A stretch of 64,000 nt of DNA from Ignavibacteriales bacterium. GTDB taxonomy: Bacteria; Bacteroidota; Ignavibacteria; Ignavibacteriales; Ignavibacteriaceae. The stretch is from NCBI GenBank assembly GCA_016707285.1, contig JADJIA010000001.1, forward strand, positions 124,001-188,000, written 5' to 3'. Below are positions 26,916 through 36,591 of the stretch, piece by piece. The position numbers were made by a program, and so were the translations under genes. Under the pieces are notes generated by a model. The model was not told the origin of the DNA and searched no databases. It saw only the letters and a program-made list of their open reading frames with translations. Each line of letters opens with the position of its first letter. Within the stretch, counting starts at the first letter, position 1.

Positions 26916-28088
26916 ATGAAAATTCATGAATATCAGGCAAAAGAGATACTTCGGAAGTATAATGTTCCTGTGCCCAAAGGTTTTCCTGTTTTCACCCCCG
27001 AAGAAGCAGTTAAAGTTGCCAAAGAAGAACTTGGTGGTTCAGTTTGGGTTGTGAAAGCTCAGATTCATGCCGGTGGTAGAGGTAAGGGCGGTGGCGTTAA
27101 AGTTGCTAAATCTCTCCATGAAGTATATGAATATTCCAAAGCGATCCTTGGTATGACTCTGGTTACACACCAGACCGGCCCGGAAGGACAGGTTGTAAAA
27201 AGACTTTTGGTTGAGCAGGGCATCAATATTGAAAAAGAACTTTATATCGGGATCACCCTCGATAGAGCAATCTCAAAAAATGTTCTGATGGCCTCCACTG
27301 AAGGTGGCATGGAAATTGAAAAAGTTGCGGAAGAATCACCCGAAAAGATTATCAAAGAGACCATTGAGCCCTCTCTGGGACTTCGTCCACATCAGGCAAG
27401 AAAGATTGCTTTTGCTCTTGGTTTAAGTGGAGTTCAGCATAAAAATGCTGTTAATTTCCTCCTCGCCTTCTACAAAGCCTACGACGCAACTGATGCTTCT
27501 CTGGCAGAAATCAACCCTCTTGTGGTCACAAAAGAAGGTGATGTGATGGCACTTGATGCCAAAATGAATTTTGATGATAATGCGCTCTACCGTCACAGAG
27601 ATATTATGGAATACCGCGATATTGACGAAGAAGATCCACTTGAAGTGGAAGCTTCACGCTATAACCTGAACTACATTAAACTTGATGGGAATGTTGGTTG
27701 CATGGTTAATGGCGCAGGTCTCGCTATGGGTACCATGGATATCATTAAACTTGCAGGTGGTGAACCGGCTAACTTCCTTGATGTGGGTGGTGGAGCAAAT
27801 AAAGAAACCGTCGCAAATGGTTTTAAGATAATACTTTCAGATCCAAATGTTAAAGCAATACTTATAAACATTTTTGGTGGTATTGTCCGGTGCGATCGTG
27901 TTGCAGAAGGTGTTATCAATGCAGCAAAAGAGATTGACATTAACCTGCCGATTGTCGTAAGACTTGAAGGTACCAATGCGAAAGAAGCCCGCGAAATGTT
28001 GGCGAAATCAGGTCTCAGCCTCATTCCGGCTTCAACTCTTGCTGATGCGGCAGAAAAAATTACTCGCGTATTGGCAGCAAACAATTAA
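26916..28088 (+). CDS. sucC: succinyl-CoA synthetase (ADP-forming) beta subunit
   Basis: 390 residues, family length. ATP-grasp domain with KIHEYQAKEILRKYNVPVPKG at the start, AQIHAGGRGKGGGVK, and LAEINPLVVTKEGDVMALDAK; CoA-ligase domain with GCMVNGAGLAMGTMD, FLDVGGGANKETV and INIFGGIVRCDRVAEG. It makes succinate and ATP in the TCA cycle together with SucD, which is not in this window; the separation of sucC from sucD is common in this phylum. A weak hairpin follows before the TPR gene. Confidence 0.96.
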   Translation: MKIHEYQAKEILRKYNVPVPKGFPVFTPEEAVKVAKEELGGSVWVVKAQIHAGGRGKGGGVKVAKSLHEVYEYSKAILGMTLVTHQTGPEGQVVKRLLVEQGINIEKELYIGITLDRAISKNVLMASTEGGMEIEKVAEESPEKIIKETIEPSLGLRPHQARKIAFALGLSGVQHKNAVNFLLAFYKAYDATDASLAEINPLVVTKEGDVMALDAKMNFDDNALYRHRDIMEYRDIDEEDPLEVEASRYNLNYIKLDGNVGCMVNGAGLAMGTMDIIKLAGGEPANFLDVGGGANKETVANGFKIILSDPNVKAILINIFGGIVRCDRVAEGVINAAKEIDINLPIVVRLEGTNAKEAREMLAKSGLSLIPASTLADAAEKITRVLAANN

Positions 28089-28133
28089 TTCCCGTAATAT
28101 TTTTTTACGGAGTTTCATTTAGCAAGGATATAA

Positions 28134-29567
28134 ATGTCTGACATACAACGAAATAATTATGATTTGGGAAATGACGACTTCAGCGAAAGTTATCTTGAAG
28201 AGATAATTGAGAGGTGTCGCCTTATCCTGTCGGAAGATCTCCGGGAAGAATCGATTGTGTATATCGACAATTCCATTGAGATTCTTCTCGATAACTATCG
28301 TTATGAAGAAGTGTTGGACATTGTAAAGAGGCTTATCTCAGTTAATCCTTTCGATTATGAGAATTATTACAGAGCCGGGTTTTGTTTGTTTAGAATGAAC
28401 GAACCCGCTCTGGCTTATAGAAGTCTTACAAAAGCTCTTACACTTAACCCAAACGATAGCTCTGCCCTTATTGAAAAAGCCATGGTGTGCATCCAACTTA
28501 ATCGCCTTAAGGAAGCCACGGGTTATCTAAAAGCAGCTTATGAGATCGATAAAGAAGACCCAAGAACTTATTTTTCATTTGGAATCATTTTCAAAAGGTT
28601 AAAAAAATACAATAAATCGATCAAGTTCCTAAAGAAGGCTTCAACTCTGGACCCGGAAGACCCTGAAATTCTATTTCTTTTGGCTCACTGCTACAGGGAT
28701 GTGAATAATCAGACTTTTGCGATGGATACGATCGAAAAATACCTCGAACTTGAGCCCAAATGTTCTGATGGCTGGTTCTTTAAAGGTCAGATGCTCGAAA
28801 GACTTAGCAGAATTGAAAGTGCATTAAATGCATTTGCCACTTCAATGGCTATTGATCCGTTAAATCTCGCAGCTGTCTTCTCCTTCGTTGAACTCAATAT
28901 AGGTCTTAGAAAATACAAGATTGCAACCGAAAGTTTAAATTCAGCACTCAACCTGCATCCTGAAAACTTTGCCATCTATTTTAAACTTGGTGAAATTTCT
29001 CTTCTAAAACAGGATTATTTTACAGCCGCAGAACAATTTACCAAAGCCATTGAAGCTGATAAAAAGTTTGCCGGTGCCTACCTTGAAAGAGCCTTTTGCC
29101 AACTTAAACTCGGTGAGTTTGCACTTGCACTTCAAGATTTCAGAGACGGACTTCTCTATTCAACAAGAGAGGGAAAAACACTGTGGGGTCCCTTCGGTAA
29201 GTGGGGTTTCCACCTTGGTGATGACGATAGAGAATACATCGCTCACTTTGAAGAGATATTAAAGATTGACGACAAAAGCCATCTAACCTGGCTCCAATTG
29301 GCAGAAATCAAGCTTGATTACCGTAACCCTCACCACGCTCTGCTTTGTCTGTATAATGCTCTTTCTGCTAAACCTCTGGATGGAAGAAGTTTTTATCTTT
29401 TAGCCAGAATTGCTTACAAACTTGGCAACAATAAACAAGGTTTGGTTTATTTGAGAGCAGCTTTCAAGCGTGACAGTGAAATATTTGCAGCTTTTCGTAA
29501 AAAAAATCCATTGCTGTTTTATTCAAGGGTTTTCCAAAGTCTCTTTGGTGATCTGATGGAGAAATAG
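28134..29567 (+). CDS. tetratricopeptide-repeat protein
   Basis: 477 residues made almost entirely of TPR units from about residue 50 on (for example NPFDYENYYRAGFCLFRMNE, DPRTYFSFGIIFKRLKKYNK, FAIYFKLGEISLLKQDYFTA). About ten to twelve repeats are recognisable. There is no signal peptide or transmembrane helix, so a cytoplasmic scaffold is likely. It is followed at once by aroE, whose GTG start overlaps its TAG stop by one base, so the two are probably co-translated. Specific partners unknown. Confidence 0.85.
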   Translation: MSDIQRNNYDLGNDDFSESYLEEIIERCRLILSEDLREESIVYIDNSIEILLDNYRYEEVLDIVKRLISVNPFDYENYYRAGFCLFRMNEPALAYRSLTKALTLNPNDSSALIEKAMVCIQLNRLKEATGYLKAAYEIDKEDPRTYFSFGIIFKRLKKYNKSIKFLKKASTLDPEDPEILFLLAHCYRDVNNQTFAMDTIEKYLELEPKCSDGWFFKGQMLERLSRIESALNAFATSMAIDPLNLAAVFSFVELNIGLRKYKIATESLNSALNLHPENFAIYFKLGEISLLKQDYFTAAEQFTKAIEADKKFAGAYLERAFCQLKLGEFALALQDFRDGLLYSTREGKTLWGPFGKWGFHLGDDDREYIAHFEEILKIDDKSHLTWLQLAEIKLDYRNPHHALLCLYNALSAKPLDGRSFYLLARIAYKLGNNKQGLVYLRAAFKRDSEIFAAFRKKNPLLFYSRVFQSLFGDLMEK

Positions 29568-30433
29568 TGAACAATATCTCCTTTAGTCCGGAAACGATTG
29601 TTACAGGATTGGTTGCTCATCCGGCAAAACATTCGTTTTCTCCGTCTATCCACAACACAGCGGCGAGTCTGCTTGGATTAAATTTTGTGTTTCTTGCTTT
29701 TGATGTACTACCCGAAAATCTTGAATCGGCATTAAGTGGAATGAAAGCCTTTAATATTCGTGGACTAAACCTTTCACTCCCCCACAAAAAAAAGGTACTC
29801 CCATTTCTCGATTCAAAAAGCCTTGAAGTTTCCTATTCAGGAGCGGCAAACACAATTGTGAATGAGGGGGGTAAACTTGCCGGCTATAATACCGACATTA
29901 GTGGTTTTACTAAGTCACTTGCAGTCTATGATGAACTTTTTAGAGGAAAATCCGCGTTTATCATCGGTGCCGGGGGTGCCGCTTCCGTTGCGATCTATTC
30001 ACTTATCGTTAATTTCCATGTGAAAAGAATCCACCTGTTGAACAGAACTCTTCAACACTCTGCTTATCTTGCAGCAAATTATTCGATGCTGTTTAAGGAT
30101 GTGCAATTTGAGATAATTCCACATAACGATCACAGGGTGGAATCGGCTCTGTCCTCCTCCGGGATTGTTATAAATACCACTTCTATTGGTATGAGTCCAA
30201 ACACTGAACAGTTGGTGGATATCCCCTTTGAAGCTCTAAATCGTGATTCTCTTGTTTACGATATGATCTACAATCCACTAAAAACAAAATTCCTTGAGGA
30301 AGCTGAAAATTGTGGATGTATAACTGTGAATGGTTTATATATGCTGCTTTATCAGGCTGCAGAGGCTTTTAAGTTATGGACAGGTAAACAGATGCCTGTG
30401 GAAGAAGTAAAAAAACTCCTCCCACAGTTCTGA
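29567..30433 (+). CDS. aroE: shikimate dehydrogenase
   Basis: 288 residues starting at GTG 29567. N-terminal substrate domain with GLVAHPAKHSFSPSIHNTAA (shikimate-binding Ser pair), the catalytic Lys in LNLSLPHKKKVLP and NTDISGF; C-terminal Rossmann domain with VIGAGGAASVAIYSL and LLNRT, then NTTSIGM and YDMIYNPLKT. It reduces 3-dehydroshikimate with NADPH in aromatic amino acid synthesis. Convergent with the aminotransferase gene; only eight bases separate the two stops. Confidence 0.95.
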   Translation: MNNISFSPETIVTGLVAHPAKHSFSPSIHNTAASLLGLNFVFLAFDVLPENLESALSGMKAFNIRGLNLSLPHKKKVLPFLDSKSLEVSYSGAANTIVNEGGKLAGYNTDISGFTKSLAVYDELFRGKSAFIIGAGGAASVAIYSLIVNFHVKRIHLLNRTLQHSAYLAANYSMLFKDVQFEIIPHNDHRVESALSSSGIVINTTSIGMSPNTEQLVDIPFEALNRDSLVYDMIYNPLKTKFLEEAENCGCITVNGLYMLLYQAAEAFKLWTGKQMPVEEVKKLLPQF

Positions 30434-30441
30434 AAACAGGT

Positions 30442-31635
30442 TCAGGTTAGTTTTTCCAACCCGCTTTTTAATCTTTTTAATCCTTCAAGTATGTTTTTAT
30501 CGGAACATGCAAAAGACATTCTGACACAATTATCATTCCCAAAAGCATCACCGGGAACCAATCCGATATTTTCCTCTGCAAGCAAATATGTACACATATC
30601 TGCAGAAGATTTAATTGATACATTATTAAATGATTTTCCATAGTAGAGCGAGACATCAAAAAATGCGTAAAATGCACCACCCGGAACAGGACATTTTATG
30701 CCTTCAATTTCTGACAAACCTTTAATAATTAAATCCCGTCTCTCTTGAAACTTTGTTGCCATCATCTCAAGATCAGTTGTAGGTCCGGTCAATGCTGCCG
30801 TTGCTGCTTTTTGCGATACAGAACATGCATTTGAGGTGCTGTGACTCTGAAGATTTGCAGCCACATCAATGATGTATTTTGGTCCGGCGGCATATCCCAC
30901 TCTCCATCCCGTCATCGAATACGCTTTTGAGAGTCCATTTATAACAACAGTTTTATCTCGAAGTCCCGGATATTGGGCAGGTGAATAGTGTTGACCGCCA
31001 TCAAATGTTATTTTTTCATAAATCTCATCTGAAATGGTGATGATATCTGTTTCAGCCAAAACAGCACAGAGTGCTTGAATTTCTTCAGGGGTGTATGCTG
31101 CTCCCGAAGGATTTGAAGGTGAATTGAAGATAAATACTTTTGACTTTGGAGTTATCGCTGCTTTTAACTGAGCCGGGGTTATCTTGTAACCACTCTCAGG
31201 TCCCGCATCAATAACAACCGATTTACCTTGAACAAGTTTAACCATCTCCGGATAACTAACCCAGTAAGGAGATTGATAGATCACCTCATCACCCGGGTTG
31301 CAAATTGCCATCAAAACATTGTAAATCGATTGTTTTGCACCACTGGATACCAGAATTTCAGCTGAACCATATTCAAGATTATTGTCGTTTTTGAATTTGG
31401 CTATAATAGCAGCAATCAAATCAGGGGTGCCGGCATTTGCCGTATATTTTGTAAAATTATCATTTATTGCCTGAATTGCTGCTTCTTTGATGAATTTTGG
31501 AGTCGGGAAATCGGGTTCACCGGCACTAAAACTAAGAACATCTTTTCCTTCGGCTTTTAATTTTTTAACTAATGCAGTGATAGCCAGTGTTGCACTGCCC
31601 TCTACTGATGATACAAGTTTGGATAGATCAGTCAC
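30442..31635 (-). CDS. pyridoxal-phosphate aspartate aminotransferase (class I, Igamma-like)
   Basis: 397 residues. Landmarks: SFSAGEPDFPTP, KYTANAGTPDL, SSGAKQSIYN, FNSPSNPSGAAY, ISDEIYEKITF and the Schiff-base lysine in NGLSKAYSMTGWRVGY, followed by the C-terminal Arg that binds the alpha carboxylate (VRMSFACSD). This pattern fits the thermophile-type aspartate aminotransferases, which convert aspartate and 2-oxoglutarate to oxaloacetate and glutamate; related enzymes also take prephenate. It is 16 bases downstream of coaD. Confidence 0.9.
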   Translation of the reverse strand: MTDLSKLVSSVEGSATLAITALVKKLKAEGKDVLSFSAGEPDFPTPKFIKEAAIQAINDNFTKYTANAGTPDLIAAIIAKFKNDNNLEYGSAEILVSSGAKQSIYNVLMAICNPGDEVIYQSPYWVSYPEMVKLVQGKSVVIDAGPESGYKITPAQLKAAITPKSKVFIFNSPSNPSGAAYTPEEIQALCAVLAETDIITISDEIYEKITFDGGQHYSPAQYPGLRDKTVVINGLSKAYSMTGWRVGYAAGPKYIIDVAANLQSHSTSNACSVSQKAATAALTGPTTDLEMMATKFQERRDLIIKGLSEIEGIKCPVPGGAFYAFFDVSLYYGKSFNNVSIKSSADMCTYLLAEENIGLVPGDAFGNDNCVRMSFACSDKNILEGLKRLKSGLEKLT

Positions 31636-31651
31636 AGAACGCTCCCGTATA

Positions 31652-32146
31652 TTATTTTGAGAATTTTTTCATGAGTGCTTCCTGCACACAACAGGGTACA
31701 AAATCAGAAACATCCTGACCCAAAGATGCAAGATTTCTGATAAGCGATGAATTTACGTAGGTATATTTTTCATTTGGCATTAAAAAAACAGTAGTGATCT
31801 CCTCGGCTAATTTTCTGTTCATCAACGCCAGTTGGAATTCATATTCAAAATCTGAAAGGGCTCTTAATCCCCTTATCAAGGCAACCGCACCTTTTTCCCG
31901 GGCATGGGTAACAAGCAGCCCTGAATAAGAACTAACTTCAACCCCGGGAATATCCTTCAGGCTCTCGTTCAAAAGTTCGAACCGGTGTTCCACAGAAAAC
32001 ATTGGAGTTTTGGAGGGGTTTATTCCGATGCTTACATAAACCTTGTCAAAGATATCTTTTGCCCTGAGAACTATGTCAATATGACCATTGGTTACAGGAT
32101 CAAAAGTACCCGGATAAATAGCAATTTTCTTCTTTTTTTCGTCCAT
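31652..32146 (-). CDS. coaD: phosphopantetheine adenylyltransferase
   Basis: 164 residues, usual length. The nucleotidyltransferase motif is YPGTFDPVTNGHIDIVLRA with the catalytic TxGH-type His, and the second motif is YTYVNSSLIRNLASLG. PMFSVEHRFELL and SYSGLLVTHAREKGA are typical CoaD segments. It makes dephospho-CoA from 4'-phosphopantetheine and ATP. It leads a two-gene minus unit with the aminotransferase and is divergent from the DUF4286 gene. Confidence 0.96.
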   Translation of the reverse strand: MDEKKKKIAIYPGTFDPVTNGHIDIVLRAKDIFDKVYVSIGINPSKTPMFSVEHRFELLNESLKDIPGVEVSSYSGLLVTHAREKGAVALIRGLRALSDFEYEFQLALMNRKLAEEITTVFLMPNEKYTYVNSSLIRNLASLGQDVSDFVPCCVQEALMKKFSK

Positions 32147-32245
32147 TTACAACATTTTTTCTAAATTTTTTGTTGATCTCAAATATAATAAATATTTATG
32201 TAATACACTTTCTTTTAATTTTGGAAACATACAAGGAACCAAAAA

Positions 32246-32578
32246 ATGATTTATTATTATGTACAAATCAGCGTGGATACAAAAGTGCAAACAGACTGGA
32301 TACAGTGGATGATGGAAGTCCATATTCCGGAAGTTGTTGCAACCGGCCACTTCAAAAACTGCTATTTCCAGCAAGTAATTGATCCATTGCCAACAGGCGA
32401 AACTGTATCTTTTCTTTCGATCTATGAATGTGAATCTGTTGAAACACTCAGAAAATATCGTGAAAATGATGCCCCAAAACTGATGGCAGAACACGAGAAA
32501 AAATTTGGCGGTTCGTTTACTGCAACCCGCTTTGTGGGTGCCCCACTCCGTGTTCCGGAAGGAAAAGTTAAATTTTAA
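32246..32578 (+). CDS. DUF4286 family protein
   Basis: 110 residues of a small conserved family with a ferredoxin-like fold. Features are YYVQISVDTKVQTDWIQWM, HIPEVVATGHFKNCYFQQV and YECESVETLRKYRENDAP. AAGGAA precedes the ATG. The function of the family is unknown. It is a single gene closed by a strong terminator. Confidence 0.85.
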   Translation: MIYYYVQISVDTKVQTDWIQWMMEVHIPEVVATGHFKNCYFQQVIDPLPTGETVSFLSIYECESVETLRKYRENDAPKLMAEHEKKFGGSFTATRFVGAPLRVPEGKVKF

Positions 32579-32585
32579 TGAGTTT

Positions 32586-32618
32586 GGGGAGTGATATTAA
32601 ACATCACTCCCCTTTTAT
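32586..32618 (+). terminator. Rho-independent terminator after the DUF4286 gene
   Basis: A 10-bp perfect stem, GGGGAGTGAT / ATCACTCCCC, with a 7-base loop and a short T run. Similar in sequence to the one after pruA. Confidence 0.9.
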
Positions 32619-32700
32619 CCCCTGTTTTGTGAGCTGATTCATTTATGCTTCATATTTTATTCATATTTTGCACTGTTATATTTAATATTTTAGGCTCTAT

Positions 32701-33786
32701 ATGCGTTATTTAAGTTTGTTATTTATTCTATTATTTACCTCAGGCATCTCACAGCAGGCAACTGAATATTTCCCCGCCGCAAATGGATACAAATGGTACA
32801 CTAAAACCGTGGTACTCGACTCATTGAATCAGGAAATTGATTCTCTTGCTGCATACACTATCGATTCCCTCGCAGGTGAAACAACCTACAAAGGTTATCA
32901 GGCTCAATATATTTTAGGGAAAACAGGTTTATATGAAACTGTCCCCTTTCAGCCATATATCGACACATCGTTTGTTTCTCTTTCAGGAACTGAAGCAAGA
33001 ACATATTTTGGTCTCGGCAATATAAACTCACTGCTTGGTTTGATTGATACCACAGGCATTGACAGCACTCTGCTTGGTGTACTAAGTTTACTCTCCTCCG
33101 TTGAAGGATGGTATCCAACATATAAATTTACCAGCTCAGTTGGAACCAACTATACTCTTTTTACAAAGGATACAACCATCGTAGTTGATGACGTTACTTT
33201 GCCGTTGCGTTTTCAAGCTCAAGCAAAGAGAGTTAATGATGGTCAACTGACAACAGAAATTGGAACATTCAACTGCAAAAAGTTTGTTTTGTCATATTCA
33301 GTTAAGTATATGTTGATTCCAATTTTTCCAATCACCCTGGTCACGATTCCTGATACTCATTATGTGGCACAAGGGAACTGGATAGTTAAAACCATTGCGC
33401 CATCTACCACACTTGATTTGAGTGTTGTGCAACTTGGAGTATTCACCTTCCCGGGAAGATCGGAAGTTGTGATTCCACCAATTATTCCAACATCAGTTGA
33501 AGATTTTGAACCAACTCGGATTGATGGATTTGCGCTAAATCAAAACTATCCAAATCCTTTTAATCCGGAGACCACAATTAGCTTTAATCTTGCTCAGAGT
33601 GGTTTTGTCTCGCTTAAAATATATGATAACCTGGGGAATTTAATTTCAACTCCGATAAGCAGAGATATGCAGTCAGGAACTCATAAAATGAGTTTTAGTG
33701 GGAACGGGCTTGCAAGTGGGGTTTATTTTTACAGATTGGAAACAGAAAGATTTTCAGAGACTCGACGAATGATTCTTCTAAAATAA
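32701..33786 (+). CDS. secreted protein with T9SS type A sorting domain, function unknown
   Basis: 361 residues. A signal peptide (LSLLFILLFTSGISQQ) precedes about 250 residues of beta-rich sequence that I do not recognise (EYFPAANGYKWYTKTVVLD, IGTFNCKKFVLSYSVKY). The last 85 residues are a sorting domain beginning LNQNYPNPFNPETTISF and ending RRMILLK. It should leave the cell through the type IX system. The opening resembles uncharacterised extracellular domains that read 'the structure of the input value'; no catalytic motif is seen. Confidence 0.85.
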   Translation: MRYLSLLFILLFTSGISQQATEYFPAANGYKWYTKTVVLDSLNQEIDSLAAYTIDSLAGETTYKGYQAQYILGKTGLYETVPFQPYIDTSFVSLSGTEARTYFGLGNINSLLGLIDTTGIDSTLLGVLSLLSSVEGWYPTYKFTSSVGTNYTLFTKDTTIVVDDVTLPLRFQAQAKRVNDGQLTTEIGTFNCKKFVLSYSVKYMLIPIFPITLVTIPDTHYVAQGNWIVKTIAPSTTLDLSVVQLGVFTFPGRSEVVIPPIIPTSVEDFEPTRIDGFALNQNYPNPFNPETTISFNLAQSGFVSLKIYDNLGNLISTPISRDMQSGTHKMSFSGNGLASGVYFYRLETERFSETRRMILLK

Positions 33787-33805
33787 ACGACTGTTAAAAC
33801 TTTTG

Positions 33806-33852
33806 AAGGAAGATCAGTTACCTCAAGTGACTAATTGATCTTCCTTTTTTAT
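33806..33852. terminator. bidirectional Rho-independent terminator
   Basis: Stem AAGGAAGATCA / TGATCTTCCTT (11 bp) with a long loop and T runs on both sides; it separates the convergent T9SS cargo gene and the HIT gene. Confidence 0.85.
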
Positions 33853-33853
33853 T

Positions 33854-34354
33854 TTAAATAATTTTAAGGGCTTTTTGCAGATCAATTTTAGTTTTCAGTA
33901 AATCTTGAGACAACACTTTCACTGATCCAATTACCGGCATAAAATTTGTGTCCCCGTTCCACCTTGGTACAATATGGAAGTGAATGTGATCGGCAATTCC
34001 TGCACCTGCAACTTTACCAAGATTTGCACCAATATTAAAACCTTCCGGATTGCTTATCTCTCTTAAAGCTGTAATTAGCGTTTTGATAGTTGATGTAACC
34101 TCGGAAAATTCTTCATCCGTTAGCTCAATTATGTCAGAAATATGCCTGAATGGTATCACCATGAGGTGTCCGTTATTGTAGGGATAAAGATTGAGCATGG
34201 TAAAGGTTCTCTCTCCTCTGAAAACCACCTGCGACTGATCATCCAAAAGATCATCATTTTGAGAGCCACAAAAGACACACCCTTTATTGTCCGCTTTTTT
34301 GTCTTTAAATGATTCGATATATTGTGAACGCCAGGGTGACCATAATTTATCCAT
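33854..34354 (-). CDS. HIT family hydrolase/adenylyltransferase
   Basis: 166 residues. The histidine triad is DHIHFHIVPRW (about residues 121-131). An N-terminal GCVFC pair with a later His suggests the zinc site of Ap4A phosphorylase-like HIT proteins (MDKLWSPWRSQYIE start). Likely substrates are dinucleoside polyphosphates or AMP-linked compounds. Single gene. Confidence 0.9.
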   Translation of the reverse strand: MDKLWSPWRSQYIESFKDKKADNKGCVFCGSQNDDLLDDQSQVVFRGERTFTMLNLYPYNNGHLMVIPFRHISDIIELTDEEFSEVTSTIKTLITALREISNPEGFNIGANLGKVAGAGIADHIHFHIVPRWNGDTNFMPVIGSVKVLSQDLLKTKIDLQKALKII

Positions 34355-34437
34355 CTGTATTCCTGATTAAGATTTGTTAATACTTCAAAAATAGTGATTT
34401 ATTTTAAGAAAACTCAAACGAGCCCGTAGATTATAAA

Positions 34438-34470
34438 ATAAAAAGGCTGCCCGTAAAAGCAGCCTTTGAA
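34438..34470 (-). terminator. Rho-independent terminator after the EF-G-like gene
   Basis: Stem AAAGGCTGC / GCAGCCTTT with an 8-base loop; on the minus strand it is followed by TTTTATTTTAT. It starts about 20 bases after the stop at 34489. Confidence 0.85.
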
Positions 34471-34488
34471 AATATGATGAAGAATGTT

Positions 34489-36579
34489 TTATTCTTCTTC
34501 AAGTCTCGATTTGTTATATTCTTCAATGATCTTAACTTCCTGCTCTTTAGGAACTTCCTCATAAAAAGAAAATTTCTCTTTATGAGTTCCTCTTCCTGCA
34601 GTAATACCACGAAGATCAACCGAATATTTGTAGAGTGACGATAAAGGTACATTTGCCTTAAGTATCTGGAAATGACCATCGGATTCCATTCCAAGGATTC
34701 TACCTCTACGAGATGTAAAATCACTCATAACATCACCCATGAACTCTTCAGGTACTTTAACTTCAACTTCATAGATTGGTTCAAGCAAACATGGTTTACA
34801 AGCTGCAAAAGCTTTTTTGAAACATTGAGCTGAGGCAAGCTTGAACGACATTTCATCAGAATCCACATCGTGGAATTTTCCGTCAAACAGAGTCACTTTT
34901 ACATCAACCACATTGTAGCCAGCGAGCACTCCTTTTACCATCTGCTCCTGGATACCTTTTTCAACGGCAGGAATAAATCTACCGGGAACAGCACCACCAA
35001 CGATGGCATCAACAAACTCAAATCCTTTTCCGCGTTCCTGAGGTTCCATCTTAAAGAATACATGAGCAAACTGTCCCCTGCCACCTGATTGTTTTTTATG
35101 GCGGTAGTCAACACTGTCAACTCTTCCTTTGATGGTTTCTCTATAAGGAATTCGTGGTTGAACAAGATCCACATCCACATTATATCTTTCTTTCAGTCTC
35201 TTAACTGCGAAAGTGAGCTGGGTCTGTCCCTGCCCCGTGATGATGGTTTGTCCGATTTCAGGATCAAATCTTACATTAAATGAAGGATCTTCTTCGTGGA
35301 GGGCATGTAAACATGTGGCGATTTTATCTTCATCACCTTTAGCTTTAGGGATGATCGCTCCTCTAATAGAAGGCTCCGGAAATTTGATATGTGCAATTTT
35401 TACCGAATAGTTCTTTGAACTCAGGGTATTATTGGTGTGGGAATCTTTAAGTTTAACCACTGCACCAATGTCTCCGGCGCACATGGAGGAAAGATCTTTT
35501 CTGTTGTGTCCGTTTAGTACAAAAAACTGATTAAGTCTTTCAGGTTTTCCGCTGGTCTGGTTCACAAGATCCATACCGGGTTTTAATGTGCCTGAATAAA
35601 CTCTAAATAGTGAAAGTTCACCAACATGTTGTTCTGCAATTATCTTGAAAATAAAGAGAACGGGCTCACCGTTTTTATTGCAAACAACTTCTACTTCTTT
35701 TCCGTCTCCAAGAAGTCCCTTTGCAGGGGGCATATCGTTGGGAGCCGGGAAGTAGCTTACCGCAAAATCAAGGATATTGTTCATTCCAACACCTTTGGCG
35801 GCGGAAGCTGCAAAGACAGGTACAAGGTCACCATTTCGGATCGCAATTTTTAGTCCTTTTGTAGCTTCTTCAGGGGTTAAATCCCCGTTTTCAAAATAGT
35901 TATTCATGAGTTCTTCATCAGCTTCAGCAACTTTTTCAATCAACTGAGTGTGATACTCTTCAGCAAGGGCTTTTAAATCTGCAGGGATATCAATCTCTGT
36001 TACAGATTTAGTGCCGATTGCTCCATATTGATATGCTTTCATCTTAAGCACATCTACAACAGTATCGAACTGTAATCCTTCTTTTGCAGGGAAGGTTACA
36101 ACCACACAACTGTGTGAAAGTCGATCAATCGACTGTTCAAATATCCTTTTGAAATCCGACCTTTCATGGTCAATTTTATTAATTACTATGGCTGCCGGTT
36201 TATTATCTTCTTTAAGATATTCCCAGGCATGTTCAGTTCCTACTTCAATACCTTCGACTGCTTTTATAAAAATAAGACCCGTATCGACAACTTTTGCACC
36301 TGCCAAAACTTCACCTTCAAAATCAGATGTTCCCGGAATATCAACGATATTCAGCTTGACATCTTTCCAGTCCAAGTGACAGGCAGAGAGGGAAATGGAA
36401 ATCTTACGCTCAATTTCATTCGGAGTATAGTCAGAAATCGTGTTTCCTTCTTCTATTTTGCCGATACGGGTAGTTTCACCGCCGGTGTATAAAGCCAACT
36501 CGTTAAAAGTTGTTTTTCCGGCGTTGGCATGTCCAAAAAAACCGATGTTCCGGATGAGCTCCGGAGTATATTCTTTCAC
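34489..36579 (-). CDS. elongation factor G-like GTPase (EF-G paralogue)
   Basis: 696 residues with all five EF-G domains. The P loop is GHANAGKTT (16-24), the G4 motif VINKIDHE, and the C-terminal domains have SGGRGQFAHV, VPGRFIPAVEKGIQEQM and ITAGRGTHKEKF. Switch II reads DIPGTSDF (80-87) where canonical EF-G has DTPGHVDF, so the catalytic His is replaced by Thr84; switch I also departs (ERKISIS for RGITI). This marks the EF-G-like/EF-G2 group, whose role in translation is less clear than that of FusA. It follows the YtxH and DUF948 genes on the same strand with 12 bases between. Confidence 0.9.
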   Translation of the reverse strand: MKEYTPELIRNIGFFGHANAGKTTFNELALYTGGETTRIGKIEEGNTISDYTPNEIERKISISLSACHLDWKDVKLNIVDIPGTSDFEGEVLAGAKVVDTGLIFIKAVEGIEVGTEHAWEYLKEDNKPAAIVINKIDHERSDFKRIFEQSIDRLSHSCVVVTFPAKEGLQFDTVVDVLKMKAYQYGAIGTKSVTEIDIPADLKALAEEYHTQLIEKVAEADEELMNNYFENGDLTPEEATKGLKIAIRNGDLVPVFAASAAKGVGMNNILDFAVSYFPAPNDMPPAKGLLGDGKEVEVVCNKNGEPVLFIFKIIAEQHVGELSLFRVYSGTLKPGMDLVNQTSGKPERLNQFFVLNGHNRKDLSSMCAGDIGAVVKLKDSHTNNTLSSKNYSVKIAHIKFPEPSIRGAIIPKAKGDEDKIATCLHALHEEDPSFNVRFDPEIGQTIITGQGQTQLTFAVKRLKERYNVDVDLVQPRIPYRETIKGRVDSVDYRHKKQSGGRGQFAHVFFKMEPQERGKGFEFVDAIVGGAVPGRFIPAVEKGIQEQMVKGVLAGYNVVDVKVTLFDGKFHDVDSDEMSFKLASAQCFKKAFAACKPCLLEPIYEVEVKVPEEFMGDVMSDFTSRRGRILGMESDGHFQILKANVPLSSLYKYSVDLRGITAGRGTHKEKFSFYEEVPKEQEVKIIEEYNKSRLEEE

Positions 36580-36591
36580 AGATGATCTCCT

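Noticed and set aside
28091..28110. Small hairpin CCGTAA / TTACGG between sucC and the TPR gene
   Set aside because: Short AT-rich stem without a downstream T run; the genes may still be co-transcribed.
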